DNA of 58,272 nucleotides from Lachnospiraceae bacterium (GTDB lineage: Bacteria; Bacillota; Clostridia; Lachnospirales; Lachnospiraceae). The stretch is from positions 1 through 58,272 of the forward strand of contig JAJBTQ010000034.1 of the NCBI GenBank assembly GCA_020860755.1. Reading direction: 5' to 3'. Of the stretch, positions 34,210-43,826 are shown piece by piece (the first letter of the stretch is position 1; the number at the start of each line of letters is the position of its first letter). The position numbers and the translations under genes were made by a program. The notes under the pieces were generated by a model. It saw nothing but the letters and a program-made list of their open reading frames with translations, did no database searches and was not told the DNA's origin.

Positions 34210-34236
34210 AAAAGACTGCTGAGCAGTCTTTTTTCT
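34208..34236. terminator. Bidirectional terminator
   Basis: A perfect 12-bp stem AAAAAAGACTGC/GCAGTCTTTTTT with loop TGA, starting inside the rsmI stop codon. A-rich and T-rich flanks on both sides let it serve rsmI and the minus-strand marR gene at 34293. Confidence 0.9.
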
Positions 34237-34292
34237 ATAATAAATAAAATATACAGAAATTAATAAATAAAACACACGGAAATAAATAAAAT

Positions 34293-34793
34293 TTACGGAA
34301 GATAGGTCTGGAAAAAATCGTCCAGATTTGTGAGTGCCCGGATGAGAGTCTGGGCCTGTTCTTTGTCCAAGTCCGTGAGGGCGGCGTTTACCATCGCCTC
34401 GTGGAACTCTTTGTGATGCCGGTAGGCCTTTTTGCCCTTTTCCATAAGGGAGATCAGCACGACGCGCCGGTCTTTTTCACTGCGGACGCGCTTGACATAG
34501 CCCTTTTTCACCAGACTGTTGATCGCGATAGTCAAGGTACCGACGGTTACATGGAGGTCTTTGGCGACCGCAGACATGCTTCGCGGCTCATCGATGCCGA
34601 TGGCCTCGATGATGTGCATGTCATTGCCGGAGATGTCGCGAAAATCGTCCGAGATCACGGCCTTCTCTTCCTTGTGTATGATGTTGTTAAAGAGCCTTGT
34701 TAATGTCGCGCTCTGCTCGGCGTTAAGGACGCTTTCCGATGCCTCGCCCTGCGTATGGCTCCCGGTTTTTTCCCTTGTCTCGTTCTCTTTCAA
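34293..34793 (-). CDS. MarR-family regulator, FabT-like
   Basis: 166 residues starting at TTG 34793, with GGGAGG just upstream. The winged-helix region SMSAVAKDLHVTVGTLTIAI and wing RVRSEKDRRVVLISL are clear. The sequence around ISGNDMHIIEAIGIDEPRSM closely resembles the MarR proteins that precede fatty-acid synthesis operons in Lachnospiraceae (FabT type), which repress fab genes when bound to acyl-ACP. Here no fab gene is adjacent. The FabT call rests on memory of sequence style. Upstream are repeated TTTTCAAAC elements that could be its operator. Confidence 0.75.
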   Translation of the reverse strand: MKENETREKTGSHTQGEASESVLNAEQSATLTRLFNNIIHKEEKAVISDDFRDISGNDMHIIEAIGIDEPRSMSAVAKDLHVTVGTLTIAINSLVKKGYVKRVRSEKDRRVVLISLMEKGKKAYRHHKEFHEAMVNAALTDLDKEQAQTLIRALTNLDDFFQTYLP

Positions 34794-34896
34794 ACGTGCC
34801 TCCCAAACTGTCTATAGAGATACTTTGACATTAAAATATTTTTATTATCGAACTATATTGCATTATAGCCTATTTTGTCCTGTCCCGCAATATGGT

Positions 34897-34926
34897 TTTT
34901 CAAACTATATGTGTCTGTTTTCAAAC
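34897..34926. repeat. Direct repeats TTTTCAAAC, 21 bases apart
   Basis: Two exact 9-base copies start at 34897 and 34918, so they lie on the same face of the helix, two turns apart. A related ATCGAAC is near 34846. They sit in the 249-base divergent region between the FabT-like gene and the sirtuin gene and may bind a regulator. The remainder of that region holds promoters but no gene. Confidence 0.5.
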
Positions 34927-35000
34927 CACAGATGCCTTGCGCAGGGCCTTTGCCGTCTAAGCATGTCCTTGTTTTATACTGGATATCAAAGTGGGATCTG

Positions 35001-35009
35001 TGCTATAAT
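35001..35009 (+). promoter_or_regulatory. Extended -10 promoter of sirtuin gene
   Basis: TGCTATAAT is a perfect extended -10. No convincing -35. The ATG lies 34 bases downstream. Confidence 0.65.
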
Positions 35010-35042
35010 AGGCAAAGAAAAAATCCGGAGAGGGGCGATCTT

Positions 35043-35768
35043 ATGGCAAATGAAATCGAGACATTGAAACAGTGGGTAAAGGATTCCGACAACATCGTAT
35101 TTTTCGGGGGAGCTGGTGTTTCGACCGAGAGCGGGATCCCGGACTTTCGGAGCGTGGACGGACTGTACAACCAGAAATATGATTATCCGCCCGAGACGAT
35201 TCTTAGTCACACCTTTTATGTGACGCGGCCGGATGAGTTTTACCGCTTCTATCAGGACAAGATGCTGGAGCTCGACGCCCAACCGAACGCCGCGCATTTA
35301 AAGCTGGCGGAGTTAGAGAAGGCCGGGAAGCTTAAGGCCGTGATCACACAGAATATTGACGGACTCCATCAGGCGGCCGGCAGCAAAAACGTGCTGGAAC
35401 TGCACGGCAGCGTGCACCGCAACTACTGCGAAAACTGCGGCAAGATGTTTGACGCCCAGTATGTAAAGGACTGCGGCGGCGTGCCCCGCTGCGACGAATG
35501 CGGCGGATCGATCAAGCCGGACGTGGTGCTGTACGAGGAGGGCCTGGACACCGGGACGATAGAAGCTGCGATCAGCTTTATCCGTCAGGCGGATGTCCTG
35601 ATCGTCGGAGGCACAAGCTTAGTCGTCTACCCGGCGGCGGGTCTGATTGACTATTATAATGGAAATAAATTGGTACTGGTCAACAAGTCCGCGACAGGGA
35701 TGGACCGCCGTGCGAATCTCGTGATCCAGGACTCGATCGGAAAAGTGTTCTCCCAGCTGGAGGTATAG
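35043..35768 (+). CDS. NAD-dependent protein deacylase (sirtuin)
   Basis: 241 residues from ATG 35043, behind GGAGAGGGG; upstream in-frame starts lie before the promoter. Seen: GAGVSTESGIPDFR (NAD binding), TQNIDGLH, catalytic His in ELHGSVH, and two zinc-binding Cys pairs (CENC, CDEC). It removes acyl groups from lysines using NAD, linking metabolism to protein regulation. Followed four bases later by the DUF951 gene. Confidence 0.95.
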   Translation: MANEIETLKQWVKDSDNIVFFGGAGVSTESGIPDFRSVDGLYNQKYDYPPETILSHTFYVTRPDEFYRFYQDKMLELDAQPNAAHLKLAELEKAGKLKAVITQNIDGLHQAAGSKNVLELHGSVHRNYCENCGKMFDAQYVKDCGGVPRCDECGGSIKPDVVLYEEGLDTGTIEAAISFIRQADVLIVGGTSLVVYPAAGLIDYYNGNKLVLVNKSATGMDRRANLVIQDSIGKVFSQLEV

Positions 35769-35772
35769 ACGG

Positions 35773-35964
35773 ATGGATTACGTCTATGAAGTGGGCGACA
35801 TCGTGCGCCTGAAAAAACCGCACCCCTGCGGCAGCAGCGAGTGGGAGATCCTGCGCGTCGGCGCGGACTTCCGCTTAAAGTGCCTGGGCTGCGGACACAT
35901 GATCATGGTGCCGCGCACGATGGTGGAAAAAAATACAAGAGGACTACAAAAAAAGAATCCATAA
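35773..35964 (+). CDS. DUF951 family small protein
   Basis: 63 residues. VYEVGDIVRLKKPHPCGSSE and LKCLGCGHMIMVPRTMVEK match the short DUF951 family with conserved Cys in PHPCG and CLGC, possibly a zinc site. It often precedes rpsF in Firmicutes, as here. The function is unknown; a link to translation or nucleic acid binding is suggested only by its neighbours. Confidence 0.9.
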   Translation: MDYVYEVGDIVRLKKPHPCGSSEWEILRVGADFRLKCLGCGHMIMVPRTMVEKNTRGLQKKNP

Positions 35965-35969
35965 TCCCC

Positions 35970-35998
35970 TTGCGGCTTTTGAAAAAACGTGCTATCAT
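35970..35998 (+). promoter_or_regulatory. Promoter of rpsF-ssb-rpsR operon
   Basis: TTGCGG (35970-35975), 17 bases, TATCAT (35993-35998), with an extended TG. The leader of about 70 bases contains CTCTTTTTAGAAGAG, a hairpin that could be the S6:S18 autoregulatory site; I could not confirm its motif. Confidence 0.75.
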
Positions 35999-36073
35999 AT
36001 GTTTCCGTGATATACAGATTCCTTGCTCTCTTTTTAGAAGAGGGCCATTAGACCAAAAGGAGGTAACTTAAGT

Positions 36074-36370
36074 ATGCATCAGTATGAGTTGGCACTGGTC
36101 CTGGACGCGACGATCGAGGATGAGGCCAGAGCGGATATTCTTGAGAATATCAAGGCCCTGATCGAGCGCTATGAAGGCCAGGTGACTGACATCGACGAAT
36201 GGGGCAAGAGGAAGCTCGCCTACGAGATCCAGAAGATGCCCGAGGGGTACTACTACTTCGTTCAGATAGACGCCCCCGGCACGACCCCGTCCGAGCTCGA
36301 GCAGCGCCTGCGGATCATGGACCATGTACTTCGCTTCCTGATCGTCAGAAAAGACGAAGAAGAAGAGTAA
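36074..36370 (+). CDS. rpsF: 30S ribosomal protein S6
   Basis: 98 residues, with AAAGGAGGT upstream. MHQYELALVLD, IDEWGKRKLAYEIQKMPEGYY and the acidic end are typical of S6, which pairs with S18 on the 30S platform. Operon with ssb and rpsR in the universal bacterial order. Confidence 0.97.
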   Translation: MHQYELALVLDATIEDEARADILENIKALIERYEGQVTDIDEWGKRKLAYEIQKMPEGYYYFVQIDAPGTTPSELEQRLRIMDHVLRFLIVRKDEEEE

Positions 36371-36452
36371 GAAAGAAGTCGACAGACAAGGCGACAGGCA
36401 GGGCGAAGTTCAACAGATTAAAAATTACACCACTTTTAGAAAGAAGGTTACT

Positions 36453-36905
36453 ATGAACAGAGTTATTCTGATCGGACGTCTCACGAGAGACCCCGATATT
36501 CGCTATGCACAAAACGACCAGACCATGGCGATCGCCAGATACACGCTGGCAGTGGATCGCAGAGGCCGCAGAGACAGCGGCGATGGTCAGCAGACAGCCG
36601 ACTTTATCAGCTGTGTGGCATTCCGGCAGCAGGCCGAGTTTGCCGAGAAGTATCTGCGCAAAGGCATGAAGATCGCCATTTCCGGAAGGATCCAAACAGG
36701 CAGCTACACGAACCGCGACGGACAGAAGGTGTACACGACCGACGTCATCGTGGAGGAACACGAGTTCTGCGAGAGCAAGAACGCCGGCTCCTCTTCGGGG
36801 AGCAGCCCTGTGCAGGAGGCGGAGGGACCGGCTCCGGACAGCGCCGTCGGCGACGGATTTATGAATATTCCGGATGGCATTGACGAAGAATTACCGTTTA
36901 ATTAG
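36453..36905 (+). CDS. ssb: Single-stranded DNA-binding protein
   Basis: 150 residues. OB-fold start [59 protein letters not shown]. The C-terminal acidic tip is GIDEELPFN rather than DDDIPF, still fitting the partner-binding tail. Encoded between S6 and S18. Confidence 0.97.
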   Translation: MNRVILIGRLTRDPDIRYAQNDQTMAIARYTLAVDRRGRRDSGDGQQTADFISCVAFRQQAEFAEKYLRKGMKIAISGRIQTGSYTNRDGQKVYTTDVIVEEHEFCESKNAGSSSGSSPVQEAEGPAPDSAVGDGFMNIPDGIDEELPFN

Positions 36906-36916
36906 GAGGAACCGAT

Positions 36917-37177
36917 ATGGCTTACAGCAACGATTCAAGATCCGACTCTCAGTCGAAACGCAGAGGCGGCCGCAGACGGAAAAAAGTATGTGTGTTCTGC
37001 GGGAAGGACAACGTGATCGATTATAAAGATGTCAACAAATTAAAGAGATATGTCTCCGAGCGGGGCAAGATCCTTCCGAGAAGGATCACCGGCAACTGCG
37101 CGAAGCATCAGCGCGCCCTTACGACGGCGATCAAGCGTGCCCGTCACGTGGCGCTCATGCCGTATATCGCGGACTGA
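36917..37177 (+). CDS. rpsR: 30S ribosomal protein S18
   Basis: 86 residues with [29 protein letters not shown] keeps both cysteines (zinc-type S18). Arg/Lys-rich tail typical of S18. Ends at the strong terminator at 37206. Confidence 0.97.
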   Translation: MAYSNDSRSDSQSKRRGGRRRKKVCVFCGKDNVIDYKDVNKLKRYVSERGKILPRRITGNCAKHQRALTTAIKRARHVALMPYIAD

Positions 37178-37205
37178 TCGCGCGCAAAGCGGCATAAGAT
37201 TTCCG

Positions 37206-37239
37206 GCAGGCACCGATGAGAGTCGGTGTCTGCTTTTTC
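37206..37239 (+). terminator. Rho-independent terminator of rpsF operon
   Basis: 11-bp stem GCAGGCACCGA/TCGGTGTCTGC (one G-U) and a run of five T. Confidence 0.93.
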
Positions 37240-37261
37240 TAAGGTTTGAATGGAGCCTGTC

Positions 37262-39415
37262 ATGCATGTTCGGTTTTCTGGGAAAAAACTGATTTTTTTG
37301 GCGGCGGCGGTCTCGGCATTTGTCGTGATCTTTGTCGCTGTTAATTATAAGTTGTATTTGGGTGAGGATGTGGGCTTAGTCCGTGGAAAGCTGTTGTTTG
37401 TCCTGTCTCTTCTGGGCGGGGCCGCGATGTTTCCGCTGCTCACCATATGGCCTTTTGTCAATGACAAGTGGAAGATGCTGGCCAATACGATCATGTTTTT
37501 TTGTATGCCCGTTCTTTCCCTGCAGATGGTGGAGAGCTTCAATCAAAAATACATCTGGCACTTCATGTTTAAGACCGGCCTCGCCAACTATATGATCATC
37601 CTGGTTCTCTATCTCGCCTGCTGGCTGATCACGGGCCGGTTTCGTCTTACAGGTCTGATCGTAAACAGCTTCCTGTATGTGTTTGCCCTTGCAAGCAGTG
37701 TGCTCGAACAGTTTCGGGGCATCCCTCTTGTGCCGAGCGACCTTGCCAGCATTCGGACGGGGCTCAATGTCGCGGACAATTATTTCTTTGTGCTGACCTG
37801 GAATATTCTGCTCGGGTCGGTCCTCTTTGTCCTGATCTGTCTGATCAACCAGCACAGCACGGGCATCAGACCGGAAAAGATGCGGTTTAAAGTCCTCTCA
37901 AAGTCCCTTGCCGGGGCTTATCTGGCCGTGGTCGTGCTCACGTTTTACTTCACTGACATCTCCGCAAACACCGGATATACGCCGGACTTCTGGAATCAGT
38001 CCAGAGGCTACCACACGACCGGGTCGTTTCTCAACTTCTGCTTAAACACGAAATATCTCGCCGCGCGAAAGCCAACCGGATATGATCCCGATGCCGTGAC
38101 CGGCTATCTGGACGATGAGCTGGAGGCGGTTGGGGTAGATCCGGACGGAGATACCTCCTTAAACATCCTGACCGGTGAAAATGACTATGAGCCCTTCCTG
38201 GTGGACGGCCAGCATCCCAACATCATCTTTATCATGAATGAATCGTTTTCGGACCTGCGCAATCTGGGCGATCTGGAGACAAACGAAGACTTTATGCCAT
38301 TCATAGACAGCTTAACGGAGAACACCATTCGGGGATATGTGACCGTGCCTGTGTTCGCAACCGGTACGAGCAACAGCGAGTTTGAGGCCCTAACCGGCGA
38401 CACCATCACCTCCCTGCCGCTGGGCAGCAATATCTATCAGCTCTACTTGAAGCAGGAGCTGCCTTCCATGGTCTCCACGGTGAACAGCTTAGACTATACC
38501 AGCGTCGCGCTTCATCCCTACTACGCCAACGGGTGGAATAGGGATAAAGTCTATCCCCTGATGGGGTTTTCGGAGTTTGTCACTCTGGAGGATATCGTCG
38601 ACGCGGACATCCTGGAGGAGTATGAAAGTACGCAAAATGCCAACGAATATCGACGCAACCTGATCGAGCGCTACTACCCTTACGGGGCCGGCATGCTGCT
38701 GCGGAGGTTTATCAGCGACTCATACGATTTTGACCTGATCGAGCAGATAGACCGTGAGACCGATGATCCGCTCTTCCTTTTTAATGTGACGATGCAGAAT
38801 CACGGCAGCTACAACTATTCCTATACAGGCTTTGACGAATGTATCGAGATCACGAATATGGAGGGCGACTACGACAAGACAGAACGGTACCTGTCTCTGA
38901 TCAAGGCGACGGACGATGCGGTTGAGCAGTTGGTCCGGTACTATGAAAACAGTACGGAGCCCACGATCATCTGCATGTTCGGCGATCACCTGCCGGCCTT
39001 AGAGACCGCTTTTTACGAGGAGATCTATGGCAGTTCAATGGATGATCTGAATGCGGAGCAGGAGCAGGTCCGCTATCAGACACCCTTCTTTATCTGGGCC
39101 AACTATGATATAGAGGATGCCCAAGTGGACCATATCAGCTCCAACTATCTGTCCGTACTCATAGAGCAGGCGGCGGGGCTCCCCATGACCCAGTACGAAA
39201 AATATCTGGCGGCACTTTACCAGACGCTTCCGGTCATCTCCACCGTGGGATATGTCGACTCGGAAGGTGTGTATTATCCCTCATCCGGAAGCACGCCGTA
39301 CGATGATCTTTTGTACGAGTACAGCTGTATAGAGTACAACTCTCTGCTGGACAAGACCGATCGGCAAAACGACTTGTTTTACCTGGACGAATCGGCGGGT
39401 TCCGGCGATAATTAG
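37262..39415 (+). CDS. LTA synthase-family sulfatase-fold membrane enzyme
   Basis: 717 residues from ATG 37262, with TGGAG six bases upstream; ATG 37250 is the alternative. Five membrane spans fill residues 1 to about 240. The extracellular sulfatase-like domain has the first metal Glu in IFIMNESFSDL, the nucleophile Thr in ATGTSNSEFEALTG and the metal-binding Asp-His in CMFGDHLPALE. LtaS-type enzymes transfer glycerol phosphate from phosphatidylglycerol to build lipoteichoic acid or modify sugars. The exact acceptor is unknown. A D-alanylation-type operon starts at 55.6 kb in the same window, consistent with teichoic acid-like polymers. Confidence 0.88.
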   Translation: MHVRFSGKKLIFLAAAVSAFVVIFVAVNYKLYLGEDVGLVRGKLLFVLSLLGGAAMFPLLTIWPFVNDKWKMLANTIMFFCMPVLSLQMVESFNQKYIWHFMFKTGLANYMIILVLYLACWLITGRFRLTGLIVNSFLYVFALASSVLEQFRGIPLVPSDLASIRTGLNVADNYFFVLTWNILLGSVLFVLICLINQHSTGIRPEKMRFKVLSKSLAGAYLAVVVLTFYFTDISANTGYTPDFWNQSRGYHTTGSFLNFCLNTKYLAARKPTGYDPDAVTGYLDDELEAVGVDPDGDTSLNILTGENDYEPFLVDGQHPNIIFIMNESFSDLRNLGDLETNEDFMPFIDSLTENTIRGYVTVPVFATGTSNSEFEALTGDTITSLPLGSNIYQLYLKQELPSMVSTVNSLDYTSVALHPYYANGWNRDKVYPLMGFSEFVTLEDIVDADILEEYESTQNANEYRRNLIERYYPYGAGMLLRRFISDSYDFDLIEQIDRETDDPLFLFNVTMQNHGSYNYSYTGFDECIEITNMEGDYDKTERYLSLIKATDDAVEQLVRYYENSTEPTIICMFGDHLPALETAFYEEIYGSSMDDLNAEQEQVRYQTPFFIWANYDIEDAQVDHISSNYLSVLIEQAAGLPMTQYEKYLAALYQTLPVISTVGYVDSEGVYYPSSGSTPYDDLLYEYSCIEYNSLLDKTDRQNDLFYLDESAGSGDN

Positions 39416-39462
39416 TGTAAGCTAACTATATTTAGAAACTTCTTCCCATATGACGTAAAATG

Positions 39463-39471
39463 TGCTATACT
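39463..39471 (+). promoter_or_regulatory. Extended -10 promoter of gdpP operon
   Basis: TGCTATACT, an extended -10, about 73 bases before the gdpP ATG. The -35 is poor (TTCCCA). Confidence 0.5.
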
Positions 39472-39543
39472 TTCGATTAAGTCCCAGATATTTTGGGAAA
39501 AAATCGGGGGAAGTTTGGCCTAAGAATGGTTCCGGGGTGATTT

Positions 39544-41583
39544 ATGGATCAGGAGATGAAGCCGAGAGGCCGATTGAAAGCTTATATCACACTGCCGGTA
39601 TGGCTTACGATCTTATTTGCAGCGCTGGCTGTCTGGGTTTGTTTTTTAAACCGGATGGCCGGTTTATTATGCGTGATCTTTGTCGCCGTCTACTTTGTCA
39701 TCGTTCTGCTCGTCTACCGGAGGAGCAGCCGTTACGTGACAAATGAGATGGTAGACTTCGCCATGCGCTACGGTACCGTGCAGCGGAAGATCTTAAACGA
39801 GTTTGAGATCCCGTTTGCGATCTTGGACCAGAGCGCGCGGTTTCTGTGGATGAATCAGAAGTTCTGCGAACTGACCGGGAAGGACAAGCACAGCAACGCA
39901 TCCATCGCGAGTATTTTCCCTGCGATCACAAAGGACAGGATCGCCTCGTCGGAGCAGCTTAACTTACAGGTCACGAAGGATGAAAAAGTATACCGGGCCT
40001 CCGTACGAAAAGTAGCTTTTCCGGAAATGGCGGACGACAACCTCGAGCTGGAGAGTCCCGATCAGACCATTATCCTCATCTATCTCTTCGATGAGACGCT
40101 TAAAGAGCAGTATGAGCAAGAACAGCAGGACATGCAGATGGTGCCTGCTCTCGTATATATCGATAACTACGATGAAGTCATGGAGACCTTGGAGGAGGTC
40201 GATCAGTCCCAGCTTTTAGCCCTAGTGGATCAGACGGTGAACCCGTATTTTGCCACCCGGGGCGGCATCGTAAAAAAGACGGAGGAGGACAAGTATTTTG
40301 TCGTCTTCCCCCATAAATACTTAGATGAGATGACGGAGACCGGCTTTAGTCTGCTGGAGGACGTACAGAGCTTAAAGGCCTACGGCGGAGAGATGACGGT
40401 CACCTTAAGCATCGGGATCGGCGACGTCAGCACCGAATATATGAAAAACTACAGCTCTGCCCGGATGGCCATCGACTTAGCCCTCGGGCGCGGCGGCAAC
40501 CAAGCCGTCTTAAAGAGCGGAGATAAGACGTACTATTACGGCGGCGGTGCCCGTCAGAAGGACCGCACGACCCGCGTGAAGGCGCGTGTGAAGGCGACGG
40601 CGCTCCGTGAGATCATGATCAGCCGGGATAAGTTCTTTGTCATGGGACACCACATCGCCGATGTGGACAGTCTCGGAGCCGCGATCGGGATCTACTGTGC
40701 CGCGCGTCAGCTCGGCAAGAATGCGCAGATCGTTTTAGACACCGTGACGACGTCCCTTCGACCGTTTGTGGAGTGTTTCTCTCCGCAGAACGGATATCCG
40801 GATGATCTGTTCATTTCCAGCGACAAGGCACTGGAAATGGCGGACATGTCGAGCGCCCTGATCGTGGCAGATACGAACCGGGCGAACTACACGGCCTGTC
40901 CGGAACTGATCGGAAAAGTCCGCCCCCTTGTCGTGTTTGACCATCACCGCCCGGGAGATGAGGTCATACGAAACGCGGACCTCTCCTACATTGAGCCCTA
41001 TGCATCTTCGGCCTGCGAGATGATCGCCGAGGTGCTGCAGTATTTTGATGAGGACATTCATCTGTCCCACACCGAGGCGGATGTGCTCTACGCCGGGATC
41101 CTTTTGGACACCAACAACTTTGTGACTAAGACGGGCGTCCGTACCTTTGAGGCGGCGGCATACCTGCGGCGCTGCGGCGCTGAGACCTCCCGTGTCAGGA
41201 ATCTCATGCGCAACAGCATGGCAGACTACAAAGCGAGAGCCGATGCCATCCGCCACGCGGAAGTGTACCGCGATTCCTTTGCCATCAGTGTCTGTCCGGC
41301 AGATAATATCGAGAGCCCGACCGTGGCCTGCGCGCAGGCAGCCAACGAGCTCTTAAACATTATCGGCATCAAGGCATCGTTCGTACTTACGGCCTACGAT
41401 AACAAGGTCTATGTAAGTGCCCGCTCCGTCGATGAGATCAATGTACAGCGCATCATGGAACGCTTAGGCGGAGGCGGACACACCACGTCTGCCGGCGCTC
41501 AGCTGACCGGGGTTACGGTTGATAGGGCGGCCCAGGAGATCAAGCGCATGATCGACGAGATGCTGGAAGGAGATAAGAAATAA
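39544..41583 (+). CDS. gdpP: Cyclic-di-AMP phosphodiesterase
   Basis: 679 residues. Two membrane spans (about 15-60), a PAS-like domain, a degenerate GGDEF domain without the GGDEF motif, then the DHH/DHHA1 phosphoesterase with GHHIADVDSLGA, DTNNFVTK, FDHHRPGD and the GGGGHTTSAGAQ end. GdpP hydrolyses c-di-AMP and so affects potassium, wall and beta-lactam responses. It is followed one base later by rplI and then dnaB, the standard order in Firmicutes. Confidence 0.96.
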   Translation: MDQEMKPRGRLKAYITLPVWLTILFAALAVWVCFLNRMAGLLCVIFVAVYFVIVLLVYRRSSRYVTNEMVDFAMRYGTVQRKILNEFEIPFAILDQSARFLWMNQKFCELTGKDKHSNASIASIFPAITKDRIASSEQLNLQVTKDEKVYRASVRKVAFPEMADDNLELESPDQTIILIYLFDETLKEQYEQEQQDMQMVPALVYIDNYDEVMETLEEVDQSQLLALVDQTVNPYFATRGGIVKKTEEDKYFVVFPHKYLDEMTETGFSLLEDVQSLKAYGGEMTVTLSIGIGDVSTEYMKNYSSARMAIDLALGRGGNQAVLKSGDKTYYYGGGARQKDRTTRVKARVKATALREIMISRDKFFVMGHHIADVDSLGAAIGIYCAARQLGKNAQIVLDTVTTSLRPFVECFSPQNGYPDDLFISSDKALEMADMSSALIVADTNRANYTACPELIGKVRPLVVFDHHRPGDEVIRNADLSYIEPYASSACEMIAEVLQYFDEDIHLSHTEADVLYAGILLDTNNFVTKTGVRTFEAAAYLRRCGAETSRVRNLMRNSMADYKARADAIRHAEVYRDSFAISVCPADNIESPTVACAQAANELLNIIGIKASFVLTAYDNKVYVSARSVDEINVQRIMERLGGGGHTTSAGAQLTGVTVDRAAQEIKRMIDEMLEGDKK

Positions 41584-41584
41584 G

Positions 41585-42031
41585 ATGAAAGTGATCTTAT
41601 TGCAGGACGTAAAGTCCCTCGGGAAAAAAGATGAGATCGTTGACGTAAGCGACGGTTACGCGAGAAATATGATCCTGCCGAAAAAGCTCGGCGTGGAAGC
41701 CAACGCAAAGAACTTAAATGACTTAAAGCTGCGCAGTCAGCAGACCGAGCGGGCGGCTCAGGAGCAGCTTGAGGCCGCGCGCCAACTGGCAGATGAGCTC
41801 TCGGACAAGAGCGTGGAGATTAAGATCCGCGCCGGTGAGGGCGGGAAGATATTCGGATCCGTATCCACGAAAGAGATCGCGGCGGCGGCGAAAGACCAGC
41901 TCGGGCTGGAGCTCGACAAGAAAAAAATGATCCTCGCCGAGCCCATAAAGGCGATCGGCACCTATGCGATCGACATTCGCCTGCACCCGAAAGTGACGGC
42001 ACAGCTTCGCGTCAATGTGACGGAGATGTAG
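41585..42031 (+). CDS. rplI: 50S ribosomal protein L9
   Basis: 148 residues. MKVILLQDVKSLGKKDEIVDVSDGYARN and the C-terminal GKIFGSVSTKEIA with its long connecting helix are diagnostic. It follows gdpP by one base and precedes dnaB. Confidence 0.97.
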   Translation: MKVILLQDVKSLGKKDEIVDVSDGYARNMILPKKLGVEANAKNLNDLKLRSQQTERAAQEQLEAARQLADELSDKSVEIKIRAGEGGKIFGSVSTKEIAAAAKDQLGLELDKKKMILAEPIKAIGTYAIDIRLHPKVTAQLRVNVTEM

Positions 42032-42046
42032 CCCGGAGGATATCTC

Positions 42047-43411
42047 ATGGAAGAGACATTAATAAAACGGATCATGCCGAACAGCCTGGAGGCAGAGCAG
42101 TCCGTGATCGGATGTATGATCATGGATCGGGACGCGATCGTTACCGCTTCCGGGATGCTGGAAAAAGACGATTTCTACCACCAGCAGTACGGGATCCTTT
42201 TTGAGACAATTACAGAACTTTTTAACAGCGGCACAGCCGTGGATGTGGTCACACTCCAGAACCGTCTGCGGGAAAAGAATGTTCCGCCGGAGATCAGTTC
42301 CCTGGAGTATGTGGGTGACCTTGTCGCGGCGCTTCCCACTTCGGTGAACGTACCGGATTACGCCCGTATCGTTCGGGAAAAGTCTATCTTACGAAAGCTG
42401 ATCCGGATGAACGAGTCCATCGCGGATGCCTGCTATCTGCAGGAGGAGGGCGTTGACGACATCTTAGAGGATACGGAAAAGCAGGTCTTTAATCTGATCC
42501 AGAATCGCACGGAGGACGACTTTGTGCCGATCCGCCGGCTTGTGATGGAGGCACTCGACCGGATCGAACAGGCGGCAAAAGTGTCGGGAAGCGTGACCGG
42601 TCTTCCCACCGGTTTCCCGGATCTGGACTACATGCTTGCCGGGCTGCAAAAGTCAGATCTCGTGCTCGTCGCGGCCCGCCCCTCCATGGGGAAGACTGCG
42701 CTGGCCTTAAACATCGCGCAGTACGTGGCGTTTCACGAAGACGAAGCAGTTGCCATCTTCAGCCTGGAGATGTCGCGGGAACAGCTGGTGAGCCGCCTGC
42801 TCGCCATGGAGTCCCGGGTGGATTCCAAACTGATCCGGAACGGCAACTTAACAGATGCGGACTGGGAAAAGCTCATCGAGGGAGCCGATACGGTCGGAGG
42901 CTCAAAGCTGATCATCGACGATACGCCGGGCATCTCCGTCTCCGAGCTTCGCAGCAAGTGCCGCAAGTTTAAGCTGGAATACGACGTCAAGCTGATCATC
43001 TTAGACTATCTGCAGCTGATGTCAGGATCACGCAGGCCGGATTCCCGGCAGCAGGAGATCTCCGATATCTCCCGCTCGTTAAAACAGCTTGCCAGAGAGC
43101 TTAAGGTACCTGTTTTAGCGCTGTCGCAGCTCTCTCGTCAGGTGGAGCAGCGGCCCGATCACAGACCGATGCTGTCGGACCTTCGCGAGTCCGGAGCGAT
43201 CGAACAGGATGCGGACGTCGTCATGTTTATTTATCGCGACGATTATTACAATAAAGATTCCGATCAAAAAGGCATCGCGGAGATCAGTATCGCAAAGCAG
43301 AGAAACGGTCCGATCGGAACGGTAGACCTCGTGTGGCTGCCGCAGTATACAAAGTTTGTCAGTATGGAAAGAGATCGGGAATTCCCGAATACGGAGGAGG
43401 AGAAAAAATAA
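42047..43411 (+). CDS. dnaB: Replicative DNA helicase
   Basis: 454 residues. N-terminal primase-binding domain (PNSLEAEQSVIGCMI), RecA-like helicase with Walker A ARPSMGKTALAL, IILDYLQLM, and arginine finger region YRDDYYNKDS. RBS GGAGGA. The 3' end directly abuts the DtxR-like gene. Confidence 0.97.
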   Translation: MEETLIKRIMPNSLEAEQSVIGCMIMDRDAIVTASGMLEKDDFYHQQYGILFETITELFNSGTAVDVVTLQNRLREKNVPPEISSLEYVGDLVAALPTSVNVPDYARIVREKSILRKLIRMNESIADACYLQEEGVDDILEDTEKQVFNLIQNRTEDDFVPIRRLVMEALDRIEQAAKVSGSVTGLPTGFPDLDYMLAGLQKSDLVLVAARPSMGKTALALNIAQYVAFHEDEAVAIFSLEMSREQLVSRLLAMESRVDSKLIRNGNLTDADWEKLIEGADTVGGSKLIIDDTPGISVSELRSKCRKFKLEYDVKLIILDYLQLMSGSRRPDSRQQEISDISRSLKQLARELKVPVLALSQLSRQVEQRPDHRPMLSDLRESGAIEQDADVVMFIYRDDYYNKDSDQKGIAEISIAKQRNGPIGTVDLVWLPQYTKFVSMERDREFPNTEEEKK

Positions 43412-43792
43412 ATGCAGATACATGAGTCGGCGGAAGACTATCTGGAAAGTATTCTGAGATTGAGCAAGGTCAGACCGGTCGTGCGGTCCATCGACATCGC
43501 AACAGACATGAATTACTCGAAGCCAAGCATCAGCGTGGCCATGAAGAACCTGCGCACGAACGGCTTTATCGATGTGGATGACGCCGGATTCATCACACTG
43601 ACCGATTCCGGCATGAAGATCGCATCCGATATCTACGAGAGGCATCAGCTGATTCGGGACTGGCTGACTTATCTGGGGGTGGACAAAGAAATCGCCGAAG
43701 ATGACGCCTGTAAGATCGAGCACACATTAAGCCCGGAAACGTTTGAGGTATTAAAAGAGCACATAAGTGAGACAATGAACGACGCAGACTGA
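43412..43792 (+). CDS. DtxR/MntR-type metal-dependent regulator
   Basis: 126 residues, with start codon directly after the dnaB stop and GGAGGAGAAA upstream inside dnaB. The wing-helix opening ESAEDYLESILRLSK, DMNYSKPSISVAMKNL and the dimerisation helix with HxxIRDWLTYLGV and DACKIEH match MntR/IdeR-type repressors; the Glu/His pattern KIEHTLS is the metal site region. It is shorter than MntR and lacks the SH3 domain of DtxR. Genes of this type often control Mn or Fe uptake; none is adjacent. The next gene, gdhA, has a palindromic promoter. Confidence 0.85.
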   Translation: MQIHESAEDYLESILRLSKVRPVVRSIDIATDMNYSKPSISVAMKNLRTNGFIDVDDAGFITLTDSGMKIASDIYERHQLIRDWLTYLGVDKEIAEDDACKIEHTLSPETFEVLKEHISETMNDAD

Positions 43793-43826
43793 TCCGAAAG
43801 AGCGACGCAGGCTGATCCCGAAAAGC

